Part shown: positions 1-6,697 of the stretch, piece by piece
How positions within the stretch are numbered: the first letter of the stretch is position 1
Layout of the letters: every line of letters starts with the position of its first letter
Assembly: GCF_001672815.1 (NCBI RefSeq)
Contig: NZ_LZKK01000307.1
Location: forward strand, 1 to 64,000
Source of the DNA: Mycobacterium sp. E796
GTDB lineage: Bacteria > Actinomycetota > Actinomycetes > Mycobacteriales > Mycobacteriaceae
Direction: 5' to 3'
Length of the DNA: 64,000 nt
The notes under the pieces: model-generated
Seen by the model: only the letters and a program-made list of their open reading frames with translations
What the model was told of the DNA's origin: nothing
The model's database searches: none
Made by a program: the position numbers and the translations under genes

Positions 1-61
1 GGTCGCGGGCCAGTCAGAGCACCTTTCCTGGATGGTTTCCCGAATAAGAGATGTGAGTGTC

Positions 62-1201
62 ATGGACTTTTTAGCGCTGCCCCCCGAGGTCACCTCAGCG
101 CTCGTGCATTCGGGTCCAGGGGTGGGATCGCTGATCGAGGCGTCCGCCGCCTGGCAGCGCATCGGCAACGAGTTGGACAGCTCGGTCAGCACCTATACGT
201 CGGCGCTGTCCTCGCTAATGGACGCGTGGGACGGCCCATCGGCCGCGGCGATGGTTCAGGCCGTCCAGCCCTACATCACCTGGCTGCGGGACACCGCCCA
301 GCAGGCCGACCAGCTGGCCTCCTCGACGCAGGCCGCCGCGGCCGCGTTCAACTCTGCGCAGTCGGCGGTGGTCCCGGTCGCGACGGTGACCGCCAACCGG
401 ACGCGGCTGGCGCAGCTGATCGCCACCAACCGGTTCGGCGCCAACCTGCCGGCCATCGCCGCGACCGAAGAGCAGTACCAGGCCATCTGGGCGAACAACT
501 CGGCGGCGCTGACGCGATATCAGGCGGCCGCGGCGCAGGCGCTCGACCTGCAGCAGTTCACCACCCCGCCGGCGATCACCGACCCGGCCGGAACGGCCGC
601 GCAGGCCGCCGCGACGTCCGCCGCCGCCGCCACGCCGGCGGCAACGACCCCGCTGGGGGAGCTCCTGACGAACATCCTCAGCACCCCATTCGGCTTCGAC
701 CCCAACGCCGGCTGGTTCGGGCTGGCCAACACCTACGCCAACCAGTTCATCTCGTCCGGTTTCCCGATCAACCTGCTCAGCTACATCGCGCAGAGCACCT
801 CGGCCCAGGCGCTGCAGAGCGTGGGCGGTGACATCGGCCAGGGCCTCTCAGAGGGCGAGTCGGCGCTGGGAGCCGCGGGGGCCAGCTTGTCCAACGCGGT
901 TCGGTCGCTCGGATCGGCGCCCACCGGCGCCATGGCCGTCGGCGTGTCGATGGGCAAGCTGACCGCGCCGCCCGCCGTCGTGGGGCTGCTGCCCGCTACG
1001 CAAACGCCGGTCCAACTCGCGTCGGCGGCGTCGCCGCTCGACGGCGCCGACGCCGGGTTCGGCATGCTTCCGCCGCTGATGCCCCCGCCGGTCTCGGCGG
1101 GCAGTGGCTGGCGCAAGCGCAAGCAGACCAAGCTCGAAGATCTCCAGGTGGGCGCCGAAGTCAAGGGCAAAGTGATCCACACACCGCCATCGGCCGGATG
1201 A
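62..1201 (+). CDS. PPE family protein (first of tandem pair)
   Basis: This is a PPE family protein of 379 residues. It opens with MDFLALPPEV, so the Pro-Pro-Glu signature falls at about residues 8-10, and the helical PPE domain covers about residues 1-160. An Ala-rich linker (about 180-205) and a divergent C-terminal half follow. I chose the ATG at 62 because MDF-x-x-LPPE is the standard PPE beginning; an upstream in-frame start at 32 would add ten unlikely residues. The C-terminus ends in a charged segment and TPPSAG. I do not see the GxxSVPxxW motif of the SVP subgroup, and no PE partner gene is in the window. PPE proteins are exported by type VII secretion to the cell envelope; the specific role is unknown. 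The next gene begins one base after this stop and is a clear paralogue. Confidence 0.93.
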   Translation: MDFLALPPEVTSALVHSGPGVGSLIEASAAWQRIGNELDSSVSTYTSALSSLMDAWDGPSAAAMVQAVQPYITWLRDTAQQADQLASSTQAAAAAFNSAQSAVVPVATVTANRTRLAQLIATNRFGANLPAIAATEEQYQAIWANNSAALTRYQAAAAQALDLQQFTTPPAITDPAGTAAQAAATSAAAATPAATTPLGELLTNILSTPFGFDPNAGWFGLANTYANQFISSGFPINLLSYIAQSTSAQALQSVGGDIGQGLSEGESALGAAGASLSNAVRSLGSAPTGAMAVGVSMGKLTAPPAVVGLLPATQTPVQLASAASPLDGADAGFGMLPPLMPPPVSAGSGWRKRKQTKLEDLQVGAEVKGKVIHTPPSAG

Positions 1202-1202
1202 C

Positions 1203-2339
1203 ATGGACTTCGGGACGCTGCCCCCAGAAATTAGTGCGGCGCTGATCCACTCCGGACCCGGTGCGGAGTCGTTGATCGAGGCGTCCGCCGCGTGGGAGCG
1301 ATTGGGCATCGAGCTGGAGGACTCCCTGCCTGGCTACGGCTCGGTGCTCTCGACGCTGGGTGAGGCCTGGGGCGGCCCGTCCGAGGCCGCGATGATCCAG
1401 GCTGTCAACCCCTTCCTCGCGTGGTTGGCCGCCACCGCGCAGCAGTGCGAGCGGGTCGGCTCCTCGATCCAGACGGTGGCCGCGGCATTCGAATTGACCC
1501 GCCGGACCGTGGTTTTCCCGGTTCAGGTCGCCGCCAACCGCACCCGGCTGGCGCAGCTGATCGCCACGAACTGGCTGGGGACCAACTTCGCCGCGATTGC
1601 GGAGACCGACGCCCAGTACGAGGGCATGTGGGTGAACAACTCGGCGGCGATGAACCGCTACGCGGCGACCTCGGCACAGGCCACCCGGCTGCCGCAGTTC
1701 TCGTCGCCACCGACGATCGTCAGCCCGGCGGCAGCGGCCGCGCAAGCCACCGCCACGTCCGCCGCCGCCGCCACCCCGGCGGCATCGACGCCGCTGGGGG
1801 ATCTCTTGACCAACATCCTCAGCACCCCCTTCGGCTTCAACCCCCAGAAGGGCTGGTTCGGCCTGGCCAACACGTATGCCGACCAGTTCATCGCCGGCGG
1901 AATCCCGATCAACCTGCTCAGCTACATCGCGCAATACACGTCGGCCCAGGCGCTGCAGAGCGTGGGCAGCGACGTGGGCCAGGGGCTGGCCGAGGGGGAG
2001 GCCGCGCTCGGCGGCGTCGAGGCGGGCCTCGCCGACGCGGTCCGGGCGGCCGGGTCGGCGCCGACGGCGGCGGTGGGCGTGGGGGTTTCGCTCGGCAAAC
2101 TGATGGCGCCGCCCGCCACGGTGGGGATGTTGTCGGCGTCGAAATCTGCGGTGCAGCTGGCGGCGGCGGTGTCGCCCCTGGCCGCGGACGAATCCGGGTT
2201 CCCCTTCATGCCGCCGCCGATGATGCCGCCGGTCGCGCCGCGCGACAAGAGCAAGCGCGGGGGGCGTGACTACGACGACCTCGAAATCGGGCTGGAGATC
2301 AAGGGGACGTTCATGACCCGCCCGCCCTCAGCGGGCTGA
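1203..2339 (+). CDS. PPE family protein (second of tandem pair)
   Basis: This 378-residue PPE protein begins MDFGTLPPEI and is a tandem duplicate of the gene before it. Both share the block NILSTPFGF, then GWFGLANTYA, then PINLLSYIAQ and TSAQALQSVG, and both finish with a charged tail ending PPSAG. The spacing (TGA, one base, ATG) implies translational coupling in one operon. The two copies have diverged most in the N-terminal helices and in the last 100 residues, as expected for surface-exposed PPE proteins. No PE gene accompanies them, so the partner needed for ESX export, if any, is encoded elsewhere. The 3' end overlaps the convergent ATPase gene by 12 bp. Function beyond ESX secretion or envelope location cannot be read from the sequence. 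Confidence 0.93.
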   Translation: MDFGTLPPEISAALIHSGPGAESLIEASAAWERLGIELEDSLPGYGSVLSTLGEAWGGPSEAAMIQAVNPFLAWLAATAQQCERVGSSIQTVAAAFELTRRTVVFPVQVAANRTRLAQLIATNWLGTNFAAIAETDAQYEGMWVNNSAAMNRYAATSAQATRLPQFSSPPTIVSPAAAAAQATATSAAAATPAASTPLGDLLTNILSTPFGFNPQKGWFGLANTYADQFIAGGIPINLLSYIAQYTSAQALQSVGSDVGQGLAEGEAALGGVEAGLADAVRAAGSAPTAAVGVGVSLGKLMAPPATVGMLSASKSAVQLAAAVSPLAADESGFPFMPPPMMPPVAPRDKSKRGGRDYDDLEIGLEIKGTFMTRPPSAG

Positions 2340-4625
2340 GTCGTCAGCAGTCTCGGCCAGGGTGAAGTAGTTCTCTTCCTCCTGCACGAAGTGCAGGCGC
2401 AGCAGCGCGTACAGCCCGTAGAGGCAGGCGAGCAGGTCGTCGACCTGGTCGTCCCCGATGGAGCCGTTGGCCTGAGCCAGCTCGACGTGGGCACCGATCC
2501 GGTCCGACAGCCGTTGTATCTCGGCGTGGGTCCGGCTCATGGTCGCGGTGGCCTCGCCGGTGCCCAGGGGGTGAGCCAGCGCGGGGTAGAGCTCGGTTTC
2601 CTCGGCGCGCTCGTGCGGCAGGACGCGATCGACCAGTAACCGGTGTGCGCGCGTAATCGCCTGCAGCGCAGACTGATCGGGCGCGGCGGCGAGGCGGTCC
2701 GCCGCCTCGCGAAGCAGCCCGATGGCGTCGCGCAGTTCGTCGTGTTCGGCGTCGAAGCGGCGCAGCATCCGTTCAGTCTGCGCGGGTAGGTCGACCTCGG
2801 TGGCCGGGTTGCCGCGCAGGGCGCGCAGCGCGTTGAGGATGACGGCGACGTCGATGCCCTCCTGCAGCAGCGCGCCCGCGGCGGGCGGCAGCCAGCCCAG
2901 CGCGGCGACGACCATCGCGATCAGCGACAGGCACATGCCGACGACGGCGCTCTGCACCGCGATGCGCCGCGACCACCGCGCGATGTCCATCGCGTCGGCG
3001 AGCCGTTCCAGCCGGTCGGTGGTCAACACGACGTCGGCGGCCTCCGAGGAGGCGGTGGCACCGCGCGCGCCCATCGCCACTCCGACGCCGGCTGCGGCCA
3101 GCGCGGGGGCATCGTTCACCCCGTCGCCGACCATGACGGTGACCGCGCGCTCCTGTTCGGCGCGCACCGCGGCGACCTTGTCCGCCGGGCTCTGCTCGGC
3201 GTAGACCTCGTCCAGCCCCAACACGGCGCCGACCTCGCGGGCGGGCCCGGCGCGGTCGCCGGTGAGCATCACCAATCGCCGCAACCCGGCGGCGCGCAGT
3301 CGCCGCACGGTGCGCGGGGCGTGGCGGCGCAGCGGGTCGCGCAGCAGCACCGCACCGGCCGGTCGCCCGTCGATGCACACCCACGCGATCGCGGCGGTGT
3401 CCAGCAGGGCCCGGTTCACGGCGGCCCGCGCCCATTCCGTCGAGGTGTCGCTAGCCAGCTTGCCGACCTGGATGCGCCGATCGCCGACGGTGGCGGTGAC
3501 GCCGCGCCCGGGTTCCTCGACCACGTCGGTGGGCAGGTCCAGCCGCAGGCCGCGGGCCAGCGCCTCGGTGACGATCGCCTCGGCCAGCACGTGTGGGGAC
3601 AGCTGATCGACCGAGGCGGCCAGCCGCAGGATCTCAATCGCGTCGCGCCCCGGCGCGGCCGCGACGTCGATGACGACGGGTCGCCCCATCGTCAGCGTGC
3701 CGGTCTTGTCCATCACCAAAGTCGTTGCGCGCCCGAGGTTTTCCAATGCGGCCCCGCTGCGGATCACCACGCCGTGACGCGAGGCGCGCGACAGCCCGGA
3801 GACGATCGCCACCGGCGCCGCCAGCAGCAGCGGGCACGGCGTCGCCACCACCAGCACCGCCACGGCCCGCACCGGCGACCCGCTGGCCAGCCATGCCGCG
3901 CCGGCCACCGACAGCGCCAACGGCAGGAACCACGCGGCGTACCGGTCGGCCAGCCGCACCACCGGTGCGCTCTGCGCCCCGGCCTCCGCGGCAAGCCGCA
4001 CGATCTGCGCGTAGGTGCTGGCGTCGGCGGTGGCGGTGGCGCGCATCTCGAACGCGCCGCCCGCGTTGACCACGCCGCTGCGCACCGGTTCGCCCTCGCC
4101 ACGCTCCACCTGAAGCGGCTCGCCGGTCAGCACCGACTCGTCGAGCACCGCCGCCGCGCCGACGATGCGCCCGTCCACCGGCACCACCTCGCCGGGGCCG
4201 ACGACGAGCAGGTCGTCGATCGCCACTTCGTTCAGCTCGATCGTGCTGACGACGGATCCGACGCGCCGTCGGGCGAACCGGGGCGCGTGCTCGAGCAGGG
4301 CGCGCAGGTCGTGGGACGCGCGGCGCTCGGCCGCGGCCTCCAGCGCCCGACCGCCGGCCAGCATCACGGCGATCAGCGCACCGGCGAGGTACTCGCCGAC
4401 CAGCAGCGTGCCGATCAGGGACAGCACCGCGATCAGGTCGACCCCGAACCGGCCGCGGCGCAGCCCGGCCACCACCCAGACCACCGCCGGGACGAGGCCC
4501 ACCACTGTGCCCGCGATCCAGCACCCGTCGGCGACGTCGTGCGCGCCCACCAGCCAGGCGATCCCGCCCGACACCAGCGCGCCGACGCTCAGCGCGACCA
4601 AAATCGCAGATCCCCTTCCGCCCAC
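2328..4625 (-). CDS. P1B-5-type metal ATPase with C-terminal hemerythrin domain
   Basis: This is a heavy-metal P-type ATPase of 765 residues. It has no N-terminal metal-binding domain and starts directly with membrane helices. The actuator motif TGEP, a TPCP transmembrane metal site (Cys264), DKTGTLT (Asp306), LTGD and MVGDGVNDAP are all present. Residues about 625-755 form a hemerythrin-like domain with HDEL, HERAEE, SRTH and LHFVQEEENYF as likely di-iron ligands. A TPCP site combined with a hemerythrin tail defines the P1B-5 group, whose Sinorhizobium member Nia is, as I recall, linked to nickel and iron export. The usual HP motif reads HV here. The start is GTG at 4625 with AAGGGA just upstream. 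The gene is divergent from a CBS gene and shares two DosR-like boxes with it, which suggests hypoxia or NO induction. Confidence 0.92.
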   Translation of the reverse strand: MGGRGSAILVALSVGALVSGGIAWLVGAHDVADGCWIAGTVVGLVPAVVWVVAGLRRGRFGVDLIAVLSLIGTLLVGEYLAGALIAVMLAGGRALEAAAERRASHDLRALLEHAPRFARRRVGSVVSTIELNEVAIDDLLVVGPGEVVPVDGRIVGAAAVLDESVLTGEPLQVERGEGEPVRSGVVNAGGAFEMRATATADASTYAQIVRLAAEAGAQSAPVVRLADRYAAWFLPLALSVAGAAWLASGSPVRAVAVLVVATPCPLLLAAPVAIVSGLSRASRHGVVIRSGAALENLGRATTLVMDKTGTLTMGRPVVIDVAAAPGRDAIEILRLAASVDQLSPHVLAEAIVTEALARGLRLDLPTDVVEEPGRGVTATVGDRRIQVGKLASDTSTEWARAAVNRALLDTAAIAWVCIDGRPAGAVLLRDPLRRHAPRTVRRLRAAGLRRLVMLTGDRAGPAREVGAVLGLDEVYAEQSPADKVAAVRAEQERAVTVMVGDGVNDAPALAAAGVGVAMGARGATASSEAADVVLTTDRLERLADAMDIARWSRRIAVQSAVVGMCLSLIAMVVAALGWLPPAAGALLQEGIDVAVILNALRALRGNPATEVDLPAQTERMLRRFDAEHDELRDAIGLLREAADRLAAAPDQSALQAITRAHRLLVDRVLPHERAEETELYPALAHPLGTGEATATMSRTHAEIQRLSDRIGAHVELAQANGSIGDDQVDDLLACLYGLYALLRLHFVQEEENYFTLAETADDSAR

Positions 4626-4682
4626 ACCATTCCCTTCGGGAGACGGGTCTGCGGCCAGCCTGTACCGGCTTCGCCTCGTTAA

Positions 4683-4702
4683 ATAGGGCCGGGTGTCCCT
4701 GA
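4683..4702. promoter_or_regulatory. DosR-like box 1
   Basis: The 20-mer ATAGGGCCGGGTGTCCCTGA matches the DosR consensus TTSGGGACTWWAGTCCCSAA at 11 of 20 positions, including GGG on the left and GTCCC on the right. It lies 58 bp upstream of the P1B-5 ATPase start, on the opposite strand, and exactly 21 bp (two helical turns) from a second, better box. Binding is inferred from sequence only. Confidence 0.6.
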
Positions 4703-4703
4703 A

Positions 4704-4723
4704 CTAGGGACTCAGGTCACTAG
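4704..4723. promoter_or_regulatory. DosR-like box 2
   Basis: The 20-mer CTAGGGACTCAGGTCACTAG matches the DosR consensus at 13 of 20 positions, with an intact GGGACT half and GTC-x-C on the right. Its centre is about 44 bp upstream of a GTG at 4758. That spacing would place an AACATT -10 element at 4746-4751 and allow a leaderless transcript of the CBS gene. Paired boxes one base apart are typical of strong DosR promoters. Confidence 0.65.
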
Positions 4724-4742
4724 AAAGGCCGGCCAAGTTCCG

Positions 4743-5162
4743 GTGAACATTGCTGGCGTGACTGGCTTTTCTGCACCGGGCTCGCTCCCGATCTCCACCA
4801 TCACCGGCGACCCGGTGGCGCGCGTCGCCGCCGACGCCACGGTCGCCGACGTGGCCATGGCCATCGCGGACTGCGACGTCGGCGCCGTCGTTGTGGGCGA
4901 CGACGACCGGCCCGCGGCGCTGGTGAGCGAGCGCGACGTCGTCCGCGTGGTGGCGGCCGGGAAGGATCCGGCTCGGGTCTCGGCCTCCGACATCGCCAGC
5001 ACCAAGCTGGTGTGGTGCGACGCCGACGCGACGATCGATGACGTGGCGGCCCGGATGATGGACCACTACATCCGCCACGTCCTGGTGGAGCGCGACGGCG
5101 CGCTGGCCGGCATCGTCTCGGCGCGCGACCTGCTCGGCGTCTACGGCGCCTACGGCGCGTGA
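4743..5162 (+). CDS. Two-CBS-domain protein (Hrp1-like)
   Basis: This small cytoplasmic protein has two CBS domains (about residues 18-70 and 80-135) and little else. Each ends in the usual pattern, VSERDVVRVV and VSARDLLGVY. CBS pairs bind adenine nucleotides or other ligands and act as energy or redox sensors. DosR-controlled CBS proteins such as Hrp1 are known in mycobacteria, and the paired DosR-like boxes here suggest the same control. The start is uncertain: GTG at 4743 gives 139 residues, while GTG at 4758 (134 residues) would suit a leaderless message placed correctly relative to the boxes. The stop overlaps the next gene by GTGA, so the two are translationally coupled. The substrate or partner is unknown; regulation of the downstream flavoenzyme is a reasonable guess. 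Confidence 0.88.
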   Translation: MNIAGVTGFSAPGSLPISTITGDPVARVAADATVADVAMAIADCDVGAVVVGDDDRPAALVSERDVVRVVAAGKDPARVSASDIASTKLVWCDADATIDDVAARMMDHYIRHVLVERDGALAGIVSARDLLGVYGAYGA

Positions 5163-6697
5163 AATTCCGCCCGGCCGGCCTCGCCGGCGCCAGCCTGGCC
5201 GGCCTGACGGCCTGGGACCTGCTGCAACGCCGCCACACCATCCTGCGCAACTACCCGATCGTCGGTCACCTGCGGTTCCTCCTCGAGGCCGTCGGCCCCG
5301 AGCTGCGCCAGTACATCGTCACCGACAACGACGCCGAACGGCCCTTCAGCCGCGACCAGCGGCGCTGGGTGTACACGTCGTCGAAGCTGACCAACCGCTA
5401 CTTCGGGTTCGGCACCGACAACGACCTGGAACGGGTGCACAACTACCCGATCATCAAGCACGCGGCGTTCCCGGTGCCCACCCCCGAGGGCGAACCCGAG
5501 CATCCGGACCCGTCGGTGTCGCTGCCGGCCGGCAAGGTGCTCGGCGGGGCGCGCGGCCGGGCCCGGGCCTTCCGGCCGTCGTCGCTGGTCAACGTCTCGG
5601 CGATGAGCTTCGGCTCCCTCTCCGGCGCGGCCGTCACCGCGCTCAACAAGGGCGCGGGGATCGCCGGCGCCCTGCACACCACCGGCGAGGGCGGGGTGTC
5701 GCCGTACCACCTGGGCGGGGGGGACCTGGTGTGGCAGATCGGCACCGGCTACTTCGGCTGCCGCAACGACGACGGCACCTTCAGCCTGCCCCGCCTGATC
5801 GACCGGGTCGCCGCCACGCCGTCGATCCGGGCCATCGAGATCAAGCTGAGCCAGGGGGCCAAGCCCGGCCTGGGCGGCATGCTGCCCGGCGCCAAGGTCA
5901 CGCCCGAAATCGCCGCGATCCGCGGCATTCCGGTCGGGGTGGACTGCAAGAGCCCGGCCGGGCACTCGGCGTTCCGCGATGTCGATGGGCTGCTCGACCT
6001 GGTGGAAACCATCGCCGCCAAGACGGGCCTGCCGGTGGGCATCAAGTCGGCGGTCGGGGAGGATTCGTTCTGGCTGCAGCTGGCCGAGCGCATGGCGCGC
6101 ACCGGTCGCGGCGTCGACTTCGTGACCGTCGACGGCGGCGAGGGCGGCACCGGCGCGGCCCCGCTCGTCTTCAGCGACCACGTCGCCCTGCCGTTCAAGT
6201 GGGCCCTGCCGCGCGTCTACCGAGCCTTCGCCGAGGCGGGCCTGCACCACGACGTGGTGTTCATCGGCTCGGGCAAGCTGGGCATCCCCGAGAACGCCCT
6301 GCTGGCCCTGGCCGCGGGCTGCGACATGATCAACGTCGCGCGAACCGCCATGTTCTCCATCGGTTGCATCCAGGCCCAGCGCTGCCACACCGGCCGCTGC
6401 CCCTCCGGGGTCGCCACCCAGTCCGCGTGGCTGCAACACGGCCTCGACCCGGCGTTGAAATCGGTGCGCTGCGCCAACTATTTGGCCACCCTGCGCTTCG
6501 AGCTGCTGTGCCTGGCGCGCGCGTGCGGCCACGTCCACCCGGCCCTGGTGCCGCTGGAAGCGATCGAGCTTCTCGATGTCGACCTGAAGACCGTGCGGGC
6601 CGACGAGCTGCTCGACTACCGCCCGGGCTGGGGCGTGCCCGGCGCGGCCGACGTCGCGGCGCTCACCGAACTCATGGCACGCCGCCTGTCCACGTAA
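5159..6697 (+). CDS. FMN-binding glutamate synthase-like protein
   Basis: This 512-residue protein corresponds to the FMN and iron-sulfur central domain of glutamate synthase (GltB domain 2) without the N-terminal glutaminase domain. After a hydrophobic N-terminal stretch it shows VNVSAMSFGSLS, then TGEGGVSPYH, IKLSQGAKPGLGG, FVTVDGGEGGTGAAP and IGSGKLG. The Cys motif CIQAQRCHTGRCPSGVATQ matches the [3Fe-4S] ligands of the family. It probably carries out flavin-dependent redox chemistry, but with no amidotransferase domain the true substrate is unknown; annotation as glutamate synthase should be read as family only. It is coupled to the CBS gene by a GTGA overlap and so shares the DosR-like promoter. 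Its 3' end overlaps the convergent ATPase gene by 82 bp, an unusually long tail-to-tail overlap. Confidence 0.92.
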   Translation: MKFRPAGLAGASLAGLTAWDLLQRRHTILRNYPIVGHLRFLLEAVGPELRQYIVTDNDAERPFSRDQRRWVYTSSKLTNRYFGFGTDNDLERVHNYPIIKHAAFPVPTPEGEPEHPDPSVSLPAGKVLGGARGRARAFRPSSLVNVSAMSFGSLSGAAVTALNKGAGIAGALHTTGEGGVSPYHLGGGDLVWQIGTGYFGCRNDDGTFSLPRLIDRVAATPSIRAIEIKLSQGAKPGLGGMLPGAKVTPEIAAIRGIPVGVDCKSPAGHSAFRDVDGLLDLVETIAAKTGLPVGIKSAVGEDSFWLQLAERMARTGRGVDFVTVDGGEGGTGAAPLVFSDHVALPFKWALPRVYRAFAEAGLHHDVVFIGSGKLGIPENALLALAAGCDMINVARTAMFSIGCIQAQRCHTGRCPSGVATQSAWLQHGLDPALKSVRCANYLATLRFELLCLARACGHVHPALVPLEAIELLDVDLKTVRADELLDYRPGWGVPGAADVAALTELMARRLST

